Shown piece by piece: positions 18,590 to 27,475 of a stretch of 64,000 nucleotides of DNA. The stretch is from Cellvibrio sp. KY-YJ-3 (GTDB lineage Bacteria > Pseudomonadota > Gammaproteobacteria > Pseudomonadales > Cellvibrionaceae), in assembly GCF_008806955.1 (NCBI RefSeq), contig NZ_CP031727.1, positions 62,001 through 126,000 of the forward strand, written 5' to 3'. The notes beneath the pieces were generated by a model, which was given only the letters and a program-made list of their open reading frames with translations, made no database searches and was not told the DNA's origin. The translations under genes and the position numbers were made by a program. The first letter of the stretch is position 1. The number at the start of each line of letters is the position of its first letter.

Positions 18590-20329
18590 ATGATCAAACA
18601 CCGCCCGCTGATACTGTCGAGCATGACCCTCTACTGGGTATTGAGTGGCTGCAGCCTGCCCGCCAGTCGCACCGTTGCCGCCGTAGATCAGACACCTGAG
18701 CCAAGCGCGCCGGCAGCGGAGGTGCGCGTTCAGATCCCCGCCCGCCCCTTCCCAACCGAAACACTTTATTCACTGCTCACGGCTGAAATTGCCGGTAGTC
18801 GGGCGCAATATGATCTGGCACTGGGCAACTATGTGCAGCAGGCGCGTGAAACCCGTGACCCGCAGGTGGCGGAGCGCGCCACACTGATCGCGCGCTACCT
18901 GAACGATTATTCCACCGCATTGGAAATGGCCAAGCTGTGGACGAATGCCGTCCCCCACAACCAGGATGCACTGGCCAACGCGTCGCTGGCACACCTGCAA
19001 CTCGGGCAATTACGTGAAGCTTTTGAGTTTTCACGCCGCCTGCTGGATGAAGGTGGAGAGCCACTGTTTCAAAATATCGCCGCCAGCGCCGCCAGTGTTG
19101 ACGATGCGGCCCGGACGAAATTGCTGGAGGATTTTGCGCACGAATTGGAGCAGCACCCTGAAGATGAGCAACTGCTGGTCGGCACCGGGATATTGCTACA
19201 ACAAAGCGGCGACTATGACGCAGCAATGCAACAGGTTCACAAAACCCTGAAGCTGCACCCGCGCAGTATCCCCGCGGCTATTTTGGAAGCAAACCTGCTG
19301 CACCAACTCAAGCGCGACCAGGAAGCGATTGCCAAAATGGCAAGCCTGCTGGAGTTCTACCCGGAAAATACCAGCCTGCGCCAACAATACGCGCGCATCC
19401 TGACCCACCATGATATGACTCTGGCGCAGGAACAGTTCGCGATCCTCAGCCAGCAATTGCCGGGCAATGGCGATATGTTGCTCTCCCTGGGCATTATTGC
19501 CCTGGAGCGCCGCGATCTGGATACCGCGCGCGCCAGCTTCGAGGAATTACTGGATCGCGATCAACATATAGCTGCCGCCCACTATTATTTAGGGCGGATG
19601 GCGGAAGCGCGCAACGACCTGCAAGAGGCGATCATCCACTACCTGCAAGTAAATAGCGGCAATGATTTCCTCTCGGCCACCCTGCAGTTGCTAGATATTT
19701 TTGTCCGACTGGAGGATTTCCTCAGCGCCGAGCAGCACATGAATCGCGTGCGCTTGCGCTTTCCCGATCAAAGTGAAGCTCTGTATGTATTGCACGGCCA
19801 AACACTCATCAAACACAACTATTTGACCCAAGCCGAGCAAGTACTTAGCGACGGACTGACCAGCTTCCCCAGCAGCACGCACCTGCTGTTTGCTCGCGCC
19901 ATGCTCAACAACGAACGCCAACGCCTGCCCGCCACCGAGCGCGACTTGCGTCAGATCCTCAAACAAGACAGCGACAACGTGGCCGCACTTAACTCGCTCG
20001 GCTACATACTCGCGGACCGCACCCAGCGCTACAGTGAAGCCTATGAGCTGCTGGAAAAAGCATTGCGCCTGAAACCGGATGATGCCGCGATTATCGACTC
20101 CATGGGCTGGCTCTACTATCGCACCGGCAAATACCCGGAAGCGCTGAGCCACCTGCGCCAAGCTTACGAGGCATCGCCCAATGCTGAGATTGGCGCGCAC
20201 CTGGGCGAAGTGCTGTGGGTGATAGGCGAGACCGAAGAAGCGCGCCGCGTCTGGCGCGAAGCACAACAGCTGGAGCCAGACAACGCCACCATCCGCGAAA
20301 CACTCAACCGCCTGAAGGCCGATTTATGA
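18590..20329 (+). CDS. TPR-repeat lipoprotein
   Basis: The 579-residue protein begins with a lipoprotein signal peptide; the lipobox LSGC puts the acylated cysteine at residue 21. It continues as a long array of tetratricopeptide repeats, clearest near the C-terminus (AALNSLGYILADRTQRYSEA, IDSMGWLYYRTGKYPEAL). It is a periplasm-facing scaffold. The same kind of gene lies before lolB in Pseudomonas-type genomes. Its stop overlaps the lolB start (ATGATGA arrangement), so the two are probably co-translated. It may assist envelope biogenesis or LolB function; that is inference. Confidence 0.88.
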   Translation: MIKHRPLILSSMTLYWVLSGCSLPASRTVAAVDQTPEPSAPAAEVRVQIPARPFPTETLYSLLTAEIAGSRAQYDLALGNYVQQARETRDPQVAERATLIARYLNDYSTALEMAKLWTNAVPHNQDALANASLAHLQLGQLREAFEFSRRLLDEGGEPLFQNIAASAASVDDAARTKLLEDFAHELEQHPEDEQLLVGTGILLQQSGDYDAAMQQVHKTLKLHPRSIPAAILEANLLHQLKRDQEAIAKMASLLEFYPENTSLRQQYARILTHHDMTLAQEQFAILSQQLPGNGDMLLSLGIIALERRDLDTARASFEELLDRDQHIAAAHYYLGRMAEARNDLQEAIIHYLQVNSGNDFLSATLQLLDIFVRLEDFLSAEQHMNRVRLRFPDQSEALYVLHGQTLIKHNYLTQAEQVLSDGLTSFPSSTHLLFARAMLNNERQRLPATERDLRQILKQDSDNVAALNSLGYILADRTQRYSEAYELLEKALRLKPDDAAIIDSMGWLYYRTGKYPEALSHLRQAYEASPNAEIGAHLGEVLWVIGETEEARRVWREAQQLEPDNATIRETLNRLKADL

Positions 20330-20931
20330 TGCAACGCTGTTTTATCTGCCTGCTGCTATTAGTGACCATCAGCGGCTGCGCCCAGCGCGGCACATTTGCA
20401 CCACCGCCGGATCTGGTCGCCCACCAGCAGCAATTACAGCGCATCACCCACTGGGAACTGAACGGCAAGCTGGGTATTCGCACCCCGGACGAAAGCGGCA
20501 GCGCCTCGCTCAAGTGGGCCCAACAACTCGCTGATTACCAAATCAACCTCAGTGGCCCACTCGGCCAAAAGCGGATGATTATTACCGGCACACCCGGTAA
20601 GGTGCGCCTCGAACAAACCGGCAGCGACACACTGGAAGCTAAAAGTGCCGAGTCGCTTATTAAAGAAGCGGCGGGCTGGACACTACCGGTAGCGCAACTC
20701 ACCTACTGGGTGCGCGGTGTTCCCGCCCCCAAACAACGCATCACCCACTTGCAACAAAATGAGTCCGGGCTGATCGCGCAACTCCAGCAGGGCGGCTGGT
20801 CCATCACCTATAACAACTACAAAAACTACAACCACCGCGACCAAGCCTTTTCCCTGCCCGGCAAAATCACTGCAGAACATGACGATGTCCGCCTGATTCT
20901 GGTAATTCGCGATTGGCAGCTGGGCAACTAA
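20326..20931 (+). CDS. lolB: Outer-membrane lipoprotein receptor LolB
   Basis: The roughly 201-residue lipoprotein begins MMQRCFICLLLLVTISGC, with the lipidated cysteine in SGC. It then has the LolB beta-barrel core (WELNGKLGIRTPDESGSASL, LSGPLGQKRMIITG and LPVAQLTYWVRGVPAP). LolB takes lipoproteins from LolA and inserts them in the outer membrane. ATG 20326 overlaps the TGA of the TPR gene by 2 bases, and a second ATG follows immediately. The longer open frame upstream is inside the TPR gene and is not used. ispE follows 30 bp later. Confidence 0.93.
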   Translation: MMQRCFICLLLLVTISGCAQRGTFAPPPDLVAHQQQLQRITHWELNGKLGIRTPDESGSASLKWAQQLADYQINLSGPLGQKRMIITGTPGKVRLEQTGSDTLEAKSAESLIKEAAGWTLPVAQLTYWVRGVPAPKQRITHLQQNESGLIAQLQQGGWSITYNNYKNYNHRDQAFSLPGKITAEHDDVRLILVIRDWQLGN

Positions 20932-20961
20932 GCCGCCCATCAGTGCCATTGGATTTGATTT

Positions 20962-21807
20962 ATGAGTAGCTTGACGCTGTTATCCCCCGCCAAACTCAAC
21001 TTGTTTTTGCATATCACCGGCCGCCGCGCCGATGGTTATCACAACCTGCAAACGCTGTTTCAATTGCTCGATTACGGCGATGAAATGACCTTTAACACCC
21101 GCAGCGATGGCCAAATCACCCTCTCGCCCGAGTTGCCTGGTGTCGCCTTCGAGCAAAATTTAATTATCAAAGCCGTGCGTAAACTCGAAGCCTATAAAAG
21201 CGCAGCGGCCGGTGTAGATATCCAATTGCAAAAACGCCTGCCCATGGGCGGCGGTATTGGCGGTGGTAGCAGTAATGCAGCCACAACTCTTGTCGCCCTC
21301 AATCATTTATGGAATTGCGGGCTCACCAAAAACCAGCTGCAAACAATCGGTTTACAACTCGGTGCCGATGTTCCCGTTTTTATCAATGCGCAAACCGCAT
21401 GGGCCGAAGGGGTTGGCGAAGCACTTGAGCCTATTAAAATGCAGCCAAAATGGTTTTTGGTTGTGCAACCTGACTGCCATGTATCCACTGCAGAAATTTT
21501 TTTACATAAAGATTTGACAAGAGATACGTCGGCCATTAAAGTGGCGGCCTTCCTTGAGCGGGGCGGTAAAAATGACTGCGAAGCCCTAGTGAGAAAGCTC
21601 TACCAGCAGGTAGATAAAGCACTCATTTGGCTACAGAAATTTGATCGTAACGCGAGAATGACGGGAACCGGAGCATGCGTTTTTGCAAGCTTTGAGTCGG
21701 CAGAAAAAGCACAGCAAGTGCAGGCATTATTGCCCAGTGATCTGCCCGGTTTTGTAGCACAAGGTGTAAATCAATCACCGCTCTACAAACTGCTTCCGCC
21801 AAACTAA
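20962..21807 (+). CDS. ispE: 4-diphosphocytidyl-2-C-methyl-D-erythritol kinase
   Basis: The 281-residue GHMP kinase catalyses the ATP-dependent phosphorylation step of the non-mevalonate isoprenoid pathway. Motifs are [20 protein letters not shown] at the N-terminus, the ATP-binding glycine loop [15 protein letters not shown], and [12 protein letters not shown] near the C-terminus. Length matches E. coli IspE. It sits in the conserved lolB-ispE-tRNA-Gln-prs order, only 11 bp before the tRNA. Confidence 0.96.
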   Translation: MSSLTLLSPAKLNLFLHITGRRADGYHNLQTLFQLLDYGDEMTFNTRSDGQITLSPELPGVAFEQNLIIKAVRKLEAYKSAAAGVDIQLQKRLPMGGGIGGGSSNAATTLVALNHLWNCGLTKNQLQTIGLQLGADVPVFINAQTAWAEGVGEALEPIKMQPKWFLVVQPDCHVSTAEIFLHKDLTRDTSAIKVAAFLERGGKNDCEALVRKLYQQVDKALIWLQKFDRNARMTGTGACVFASFESAEKAQQVQALLPSDLPGFVAQGVNQSPLYKLLPPN

Positions 21808-21818
21808 TCAAGTACAAC

Positions 21819-21893
21819 AGGGGCGTCGCCAAGTGGTAAGGCAGCGGGTTTTGATCCCGCCATTCGTAGGTTCGAGTCCTTCCGCCCCTGCCA
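21819..21893 (+). tRNA. tRNA-Gln, anticodon TTG
   Basis: The 75-base cloverleaf has a seven-pair acceptor stem (AGGGGCG with CGCCCCT), a discriminator G and an encoded CCA. The five-pair anticodon stem GCGGG/CCCGC encloses a TTTTGAT loop with TTG at 21851-21853. The sequence is close to E. coli tRNA-Gln. It follows ispE by 11 bp and may be processed from the same transcript. No integrase or attachment-site repeat is seen next to it. Confidence 0.96.
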
Positions 21894-21996
21894 TCTATTT
21901 CTCATCATGATCATTCAAAAACTTCTCCTTTTATCCAGTCGAAATTGCCAATTTGGCTAGGATTTCCTAGGGTAAAAAACTCTGTTTTGCGCAGAA

Positions 21997-22026
21997 AGAC
22001 TTTTTGCTGACAGACTTTTTATAGAC
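21997..22026. repeat. Tandem 15-bp near-repeat in the prs leader
   Basis: Two adjacent 15-base units share AGACTTTTT at their start and GAC at the end (21997-22011 and 22012-22026), about 70 bp before the prs start codon. The position suits a promoter-proximal control site, but no known regulator consensus was recognised. A separate 6-2-6 inverted repeat (CTAGGA/TCCTAG, 21957-21970) lies just upstream. Confidence 0.35.
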
Positions 22027-22092
22027 AGAAAGTATCGGCTCTGGCATTCAAGCACCAACAATCACCCCAGCAATCACCAAAAGGTATCTGAC

Positions 22093-23034
22093 GTGACTGA
22101 CTTAATGGTCTTTACCGGCAACGCAAACCCTGACCTCGCCAAAAAAATTGTTGATCACCTGGGCATGCCGCTTGGCAATGTTTCCGTGTCGCAATTTTCC
22201 GATGGTGAAATTGCGGTGGAGCTGCACGATAACGTGCGTGGTCGCGATGTATTTGTGGTGCAACCCACCTGCGCGCCCACTAACGATAACCTGATGGAAT
22301 TGATTGTAATGGTCGACGCATTGCGTCGCGCCTCCGCTGGCCGCATCACCGCTGTGGTCCCCTACTTCGGTTATGCCCGCCAGGATCGCCGCGTACGTTC
22401 CGCGCGCGTGCCTATCACCGCCAAAGTAGTGGCTGACATGATGGTGGGTGTAGGTGTTGACCGTGTGCTTACCGTTGACCTGCACGCCGAACAAATCCAG
22501 GGCTTCTTTGATGTTCCTGTTGATAACGTCTACGGCTCACCCGTATTGCTGGAAGATATAGAAGCACAAAAATTTGAAGACCTGATTGTGGTATCCCCTG
22601 ACATCGGCGGCGTAGTACGCGCCCGTGCGGTAGCCAAACAATTGGGCATTGACCTGGCGATTATCGATAAACGTCGCCCGCGCGCCAACGTCGCCGAAGT
22701 CATGCATATTATCGGTGAAGTCGATGGCCGCACCTGCCTGTTGGTAGACGACATTATCGACACCGCCGGCACCCTGTGCAGCGCCGCCAAAGCACTGAAA
22801 GCCCAAGGCGCCAAAAAAGTGGTGGCCTACTGTACTCACCCGGTGCTATCGGGCAAGGCGATTGAAAACCTGAACAATTCCGAGCTGGATCAGTTGGTCG
22901 TTGCCGACTCCATCCCGCTCAGCGAAGCGGCTAAAAACTGCCCGCGCATTCGTAGCTTGACCCTGTCAAGAATGCTCGCCGAAGCGGTGCGTCGCTTGAG
23001 CAATGAAGAATCCCTGAGTGCCATGTTTCGCTAA
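22093..23034 (+). CDS. prs: Ribose-phosphate pyrophosphokinase (PRPP synthetase)
   Basis: The 313-residue class I enzyme converts ribose-5-phosphate and ATP to PRPP for nucleotide, histidine and tryptophan synthesis. Motifs are [13 protein letters not shown] (flexible loop), [15 protein letters not shown] (metal-binding histidine region) and [13 protein letters not shown] (PRPP-binding loop). The start is GTG 22093, which gives the family's normal N-terminus. Position after tRNA-Gln and before rplY is conserved in gammaproteobacteria. A leader of about 200 bp with small repeats separates it from the tRNA. Confidence 0.97.
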   Translation: MTDLMVFTGNANPDLAKKIVDHLGMPLGNVSVSQFSDGEIAVELHDNVRGRDVFVVQPTCAPTNDNLMELIVMVDALRRASAGRITAVVPYFGYARQDRRVRSARVPITAKVVADMMVGVGVDRVLTVDLHAEQIQGFFDVPVDNVYGSPVLLEDIEAQKFEDLIVVSPDIGGVVRARAVAKQLGIDLAIIDKRRPRANVAEVMHIIGEVDGRTCLLVDDIIDTAGTLCSAAKALKAQGAKKVVAYCTHPVLSGKAIENLNNSELDQLVVADSIPLSEAAKNCPRIRSLTLSRMLAEAVRRLSNEESLSAMFR

Positions 23035-23063
23035 TACTTAGCAGACACAGCACCTGGTAAACC

Positions 23064-23088
23064 ACCGTACAACATAGTGTTGTACGGT
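23064..23088. promoter_or_regulatory. 11-bp hairpin in the prs-rplY spacer
   Basis: Bases 23064-23074 (ACCGTACAACA) pair perfectly with 23078-23088 across a three-base loop. There is no T run after it, so it is not a standard intrinsic terminator. It lies in the leader of rplY, between the prs stop and the rplY Shine-Dalgarno, and could be an RNA control or processing element, or an operator on DNA. No function can be shown from sequence. Confidence 0.45.
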
Positions 23089-23145
23089 TACTGAAACCCG
23101 GTAGATTCTGGTCGCGGATCTACACGGAAAATTGAGGACGTAATC

Positions 23146-23754
23146 ATGTCTGAAGACTTTAAATTAGATGCAACAGCCCGTAACGATTTGGGGAAAGGTG
23201 CGAGCCGCCGCCTGCGTCGTTTGGCAAAACAAGTTCCTGCGGTAATTTACGGCGGTAACGTAGCGCCAATCAGCGTTTCAGTTTCTGAAAACGAATTGAT
23301 GAAGCACTTGGAACACGAAGCATTTTACTCGCACATCATCAGCCTGAATGTTGATGGTGCTGCGCAAGATGTGATCCTGAAAGATGTACAGCGTCACCCA
23401 TCCAAGCCAGTGGTTCTGCACCTGGACTTCCTGCGCATTGACAAGTCAACCAAGGTACACACTCACGTACCTCTGCACTTCATCAATGAAGCTGGTTCTA
23501 AAGGCGTGAAAATCCAAGGCGGCAAAGTGGTTCACAACCTTACCCAATTGGACATCATCTGCTTCCCACACCAGTTGCCAGAGTTTATTGAAGTAGACTT
23601 GGCTGATGCTGAAGTTGGCACCATCATCCATATTTCTGACCTGAAACTGCCTGCTGGCGTTGTTTCTGCTGACCTGCAAAAAGGCGCAGACCACAACCTG
23701 GCTGTTGCAACCATTCAGAAGCCGAAAGGTGGTGCAGAAGGCGAAGAAGCGTAA
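23146..23754 (+). CDS. rplY: 50S ribosomal protein L25 (long CTC type)
   Basis: The 202-residue protein has the N-terminal 5S rRNA-binding L25 domain (about 1-95; ARNDLGKGASRRLRR, VILKDVQRHPSKPVVLHLDF). The C-terminal beta domain of the CTC type (about 96-190) is also present, unlike the short E. coli L25. The end is acidic (GGAEGEEA). The gene follows prs and precedes pth. A strong terminator follows immediately, so prs and rplY can be a unit separate from pth. Confidence 0.96.
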   Translation: MSEDFKLDATARNDLGKGASRRLRRLAKQVPAVIYGGNVAPISVSVSENELMKHLEHEAFYSHIISLNVDGAAQDVILKDVQRHPSKPVVLHLDFLRIDKSTKVHTHVPLHFINEAGSKGVKIQGGKVVHNLTQLDIICFPHQLPEFIEVDLADAEVGTIIHISDLKLPAGVVSADLQKGADHNLAVATIQKPKGGAEGEEA

Positions 23755-23776
23755 TTGCTTTTTTACCGCTGCTGAA

Positions 23777-23809
23777 AAGGGCTGGATCTTCGGATCCGGC
23801 CTTTTTTTT
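23777..23809 (+). terminator. Rho-independent terminator after rplY
   Basis: A nine-pair stem (GGCTGGATC with GATCCGGCC, one G-T pair) closes on a TTCG tetraloop and is followed by eight T residues. It is a textbook intrinsic terminator 23 bp after the rplY stop. Confidence 0.95.
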
Positions 23810-23889
23810 GCCTGCCATTACAGCGACAATGCGCGCCGCATAGTTCCTCAACGCCGCTGGCGAATCCCATTTAAAATCAAGGTTCAACC

Positions 23890-24498
23890 ATGACCAACGA
23901 GATTCAATTAATTGTCGGCCTCGGCAACCCGGGCAGCGAATACGACCGCACTCGCCACAATGCAGGGCAGGATTTTGTGATCGAATTGGCCCGTAAACTC
24001 GGCGCCACACTCAATACCGACAGTAAATATTTTGGCCTGACAGCACGCGTCAACTACCAAGGGCACGATTTGCGCTTATTGATCCCCACCACTTACATGA
24101 ACCGCAGCGGGCAGGCAGTGGGGACACTGGCGAATTTTTTCAAAATAGAACCGGCTGCCATTCTGGTAGCACACGACGAACTGGATCTCGCACCCGGCGT
24201 AGCGCGTTTTAAACAGGGTGGTGGCCACGGTGGTCACAACGGCCTGCGCGATATCATCGCCGCACTCGGCAATAACCCCAATTTTCCGCGTCTTCGTCTG
24301 GGTATTGGCCACCCCGGCGTTGCCGCGCAAGTTGCTAACTTTGTACTCAAACGCGCCCCGGCCGCCGAGCAGGAACTGACTGATGAGGCGATCAACCGCG
24401 CAATCCACTGCCTACCCGATGCCCTCAAGGGGGATTGGAATACGGCGATGAAAAACCTGCATACCGATCCTAAAAAAAGCGAGCCTCAAAAAACCTGA
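23890..24498 (+). CDS. pth: Peptidyl-tRNA hydrolase
   Basis: The 202-residue enzyme releases peptides from drop-off peptidyl-tRNAs. Conserved motifs are [20 protein letters not shown], with the catalytic histidine at residue 23; [19 protein letters not shown], with aspartate 96 the partner of the histidine; and [12 protein letters not shown]. Length is standard. The start has AAGGTT eight bases upstream of the ATG. ychF follows after about 100 bp, the usual order. Confidence 0.96.
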   Translation: MTNEIQLIVGLGNPGSEYDRTRHNAGQDFVIELARKLGATLNTDSKYFGLTARVNYQGHDLRLLIPTTYMNRSGQAVGTLANFFKIEPAAILVAHDELDLAPGVARFKQGGGHGGHNGLRDIIAALGNNPNFPRLRLGIGHPGVAAQVANFVLKRAPAAEQELTDEAINRAIHCLPDALKGDWNTAMKNLHTDPKKSEPQKT

Positions 24499-24597
24499 CC
24501 TGTCTATAGCGGGCGCGAGCCTATATAATCGCGCAACTTTCTTACCATGCTTTTTGCGGCTCCTTTTTCTTTCTTATATTTATAGTGGACACACACC

Positions 24598-25689
24598 ATG
24601 GGTTTTAACTGCGGCATAGTCGGCCTGCCCAACGTCGGCAAATCAACACTCTTTAATGCATTGACCAATGCCGGTATCAGCGCGGAAAACTTTCCCTTCT
24701 GCACCATCGAACCCAACGCCGGTATCGTAGTAGTGCCCGATCCTCGCCAGGACAAACTCGCTGAAATCGTGAAACCCGAGCGCATTGTTCCCACTACCAT
24801 GGAATTTATCGATATCGCCGGGATTGTCGCGGGCGCATCCAAAGGTGAAGGCCTGGGCAATAAATTCCTCGCTAACATCCGCGAGACCGATGCCATCGCC
24901 CACGTCGTGCGCTGCTTTGATGACGACAACGTGATTCACGTAGCCAACGGCGTAAACCCGGCTGCGGATATTGAAGTTATCAATACTGAACTCGCACTCG
25001 CCGACCTCGAAGCCGTGGATAAAGCCATCAATCGCTACGCCAAATCGGCCAAAGGCGGTGACAAACACGCCATGGCGATCAAAGCGCTGCTGGAAAAAGT
25101 CCAGCCACATTTGAACGAAGCCAAACCGCTGCGCTCCTTCCCGCTCGACAAAGAAGAAGTGGCGATGCTGAAAGAGATCAACCTGCTCACCCTCAAGCCA
25201 ACTATGTATATCGCCAACGTGGCGGAAAATGGTTTTGAAAATAATCCGCATTTGGATGTGGTGCGCAAAATCGCGGAAGAAGAAAAATCTGTCGTAGTGC
25301 CGATTTGCAACAAACTGGAAGCCGATATCGCAGAACTGGAAGGCGACGACAAAAAAGAATTCCTCGCCGAAATGGGCATGGAAGAGCCAGGCCTGAACCG
25401 CGTAATTCGCGCTGGCTACCAGTTACTCGGCCTGCAAACTTACTTCACCGCCGGGGTAAAAGAAGTGCGCGCCTGGACCATTCCTATCGGCGCCACCGCC
25501 CCCCAAGCCGCAGGTGTAATTCACACCGACTTTGAAAAAGGTTTTATCCGCGCCGAAACCATCGCTTACGAAGACTTTGTTCAGTACAAAGGCGAACAGG
25601 GCGCAAAAAACGCCGGTAAGTCACGCAAAGAAGGCAAGGAATACGTAGTAAAAGACGGTGACGTACTGCACTTTTTGTTTAACGTCTAA
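24598..25689 (+). CDS. ychF: Ribosome-associated GTPase/ATPase YchF (Obg family)
   Basis: The 363-residue P-loop protein has G1 [15 protein letters not shown]3 [17 protein letters not shown], an inserted coiled-coil domain (about 130-200) and a C-terminal TGS domain ending [17 protein letters not shown] and [12 protein letters not shown]. YchF binds ATP in preference to GTP and is linked to translation and oxidative stress. Length matches E. coli. A terminator follows the stop. Confidence 0.97.
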   Translation: MGFNCGIVGLPNVGKSTLFNALTNAGISAENFPFCTIEPNAGIVVVPDPRQDKLAEIVKPERIVPTTMEFIDIAGIVAGASKGEGLGNKFLANIRETDAIAHVVRCFDDDNVIHVANGVNPAADIEVINTELALADLEAVDKAINRYAKSAKGGDKHAMAIKALLEKVQPHLNEAKPLRSFPLDKEEVAMLKEINLLTLKPTMYIANVAENGFENNPHLDVVRKIAEEEKSVVVPICNKLEADIAELEGDDKKEFLAEMGMEEPGLNRVIRAGYQLLGLQTYFTAGVKEVRAWTIPIGATAPQAAGVIHTDFEKGFIRAETIAYEDFVQYKGEQGAKNAGKSRKEGKEYVVKDGDVLHFLFNV

Positions 25690-25714
25690 TTCCGTCCAGT
25701 ATTTGCACCCACAA

Positions 25715-25750
25715 AACGCCGCCCCACAACCATCGGGCGGCGTTTTTTTA
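25715..25750 (+). terminator. Rho-independent terminator after ychF
   Basis: A ten-pair stem (AACGCCGCCC, 25715-25724, with GGGCGGCGTT, 25735-25744) and a ten-base loop run into a T tract. It ends the pth-ychF unit 25 bp after the stop codon. Confidence 0.94.
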
Positions 25751-25820
25751 TGCGCAACACTGGCTATGACATAGCCATAGGGTATCAGCGCAAGTGGGTA
25801 CATGATTGGAGAGTATAAGA

Positions 25821-25844
25821 AAGATGATTTAGGCGAAGTATAAT
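25821..25844 (+). promoter_or_regulatory. Candidate promoter of the GGDEF gene with a 16-bp motif shared elsewhere
   Basis: A perfect -10 hexamer TATAAT (25839-25844) lies about 40 bp before the diguanylate cyclase ATG. Just upstream is AAGATGATTTAGGCGA (25821-25836), which occurs again identically and on the same strand at 61348-61363 upstream of another gene. No good -35 TTGACA was found at normal spacing, so an activator or alternative sigma factor could be involved. That is inference. Confidence 0.4.
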
Positions 25845-25884
25845 AACTCTCACCTCACAGTCCTTACGAATAGCAGGGCACATC

Positions 25885-27033
25885 ATGGCGCTGCTCGACA
25901 CGGTCAATGTCATCGGCTCGACCATCTATTTTGTGTTTGTGATATTACTGGCATGGTTGAGCACGATTCCGCGCACCAGCCCCGGCGCTGGTTGCTGGGC
26001 TATTGCCATTTTATTTGGCATGAGCGCTCGCCTCAGCCTTCTATTACTTCCGCAACTACTGCCAGCAGAAAATATCGATCACATTTATGCATTTTTTATC
26101 TTGCTGGAAAAATGTTTTTTATTAATTGGCGCATTTCAATTTCTAAACCTTCGCCATTTAATACGTCCTTATTTGTTGTTTATTGCGTGCGGATTTTTGT
26201 GGCTAGCAATCACTTTTTTAGCAGAATCAAACCGTATTTTATTTTCGCTAGGCTTTGGCATTATTAACGCTGCCGCATTATTTTTACTCGCCTATATTTG
26301 TTATCGCGAGCGCGACAATATTCCACACCGCATTATGAACATCACCAGTATTATTTGTTTGCTGCTGGGTATTCACTGGCTCACTTACCCCCTGTTACGC
26401 TTTACCGACTTCTGGCAAGTGCCTGGTTTTTTATTGGGCACCACACTGGTACTACTGGAATACCTGTGTTTAATTTCAGCGGTACTACTGCAATTTCAAA
26501 AACGCTTATTGGAGGCAGAGCGCAACGCGCTTGAACTCGCGTATCACGATCCACTCACCGGCTTGAACAACCAGCGCTACATGACCACCCTGTTTGAACA
26601 AGCATTAGTTCTCGCCCTCCGCCCGCATCAAATGCTCGCGGTTTTTTACATTGATCTGGATAACTTCAAACCGATTAACGACAGCGCCGGTCATCACGTC
26701 GGCGACGAAGTATTAAAAGTTATCGCCAAACGTTTAGTCGAACACACCCGCAGCACCGATATTTGCGCCCGCATGGGCGGCGACGAATTTGTGGTTATCG
26801 CCACTCAATTGGAAACCGAAGAGCAAGTCAAACAAGTCGCCAACAAAATCCTCCAACAATGCTGCACGCCGGTGGAAATCAATAAAAACCACTACCACCT
26901 GGGCGCCAGCATCGGCATCAGCATCTACCCCCAACACGGCAATGACCTGGCTCAACTATTACAAAATGCCGACGACGCGATGTACCAAGTGAAAAAAAAT
27001 GGCAAAAGTGGGTTTCAGGTTTTTGATGGGTGA
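25885..27033 (+). CDS. Membrane-bound diguanylate cyclase (GGDEF domain)
   Basis: The 382-residue protein has about seven hydrophobic helices in its first 200 residues, a short coiled linker (KRLLEAERNALELAYHDPLT) and a GGDEF domain. The active-site loop is GGDEF at residues 298-302 (ARMGGDEFVVI). An RxxD inhibitory site (RSTD) sits five residues before it, so product inhibition is expected. It should make c-di-GMP from two GTP in response to a signal sensed in the membrane. The signal is unknown. The gene has its own promoter region after the ychF terminator. Confidence 0.92.
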   Translation: MALLDTVNVIGSTIYFVFVILLAWLSTIPRTSPGAGCWAIAILFGMSARLSLLLLPQLLPAENIDHIYAFFILLEKCFLLIGAFQFLNLRHLIRPYLLFIACGFLWLAITFLAESNRILFSLGFGIINAAALFLLAYICYRERDNIPHRIMNITSIICLLLGIHWLTYPLLRFTDFWQVPGFLLGTTLVLLEYLCLISAVLLQFQKRLLEAERNALELAYHDPLTGLNNQRYMTTLFEQALVLALRPHQMLAVFYIDLDNFKPINDSAGHHVGDEVLKVIAKRLVEHTRSTDICARMGGDEFVVIATQLETEEQVKQVANKILQQCCTPVEINKNHYHLGASIGISIYPQHGNDLAQLLQNADDAMYQVKKNGKSGFQVFDG

Positions 27034-27156
27034 GTAATGTCGCGTAATTCCCCTTTCATAAGCTTTAATGATAATCTTATCGCGCTCAAACATTGACCGT
27101 AGGGTGCGCCAAGCGCAGTAACCCGCCGCCTCATCAGTAGGTGGCAAGGAGTCCAA

Positions 27157-27423
27157 ATGCGTAGACCCATCCTGTTGCTGATCATCATGGCAATCGCCTA
27201 TTCCCAAAGCGAAATCATGTCGCCAGACATCATCAAAGGTGTGATGTTTCCCCTGCTATTTTCTGCCGCATTATTGATATTGCTTATCTGGCTTATACGT
27301 CTATCTCATAGTAATCGCAGGGGCGATGGGGGATCGGGGGATTCAGGTGGTGGTTTTTACTCAAGTGGAAAAAGTAATGATAGGGATTTGGGAGACGGTG
27401 GTGGGGATGGTGGCGGAGATTAA
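27157..27423 (+). CDS. Small membrane protein with Gly/Asp-rich tail
   Basis: The 88-residue protein has two hydrophobic stretches (ILLLIIMAIAYSQS and GVMFPLLFSAALLILLIWLI). It ends in a low-complexity tail of Gly, Asp and Ser repeats (GDGGSGDSGGGF and DGGGDGGGD). AAGGAG sits at ideal spacing before the ATG, which supports real translation. I do not recognise the family; glycine-rich tails like this recur on short membrane proteins of unknown role. Confidence 0.65.
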   Translation: MRRPILLLIIMAIAYSQSEIMSPDIIKGVMFPLLFSAALLILLIWLIRLSHSNRRGDGGSGDSGGGFYSSGKSNDRDLGDGGGDGGGD

Positions 27424-27475
27424 CGCATTTATATAATCACACCACTCAACTTCTCACAGAGAATAACTAGCATCT

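Noticed and set aside
21819-21893. tRNA-Gln as an attachment site for an integrated element
   Set aside because: No integrase gene or duplicated tRNA end nearby; flanking genes are the conserved ispE and prs.
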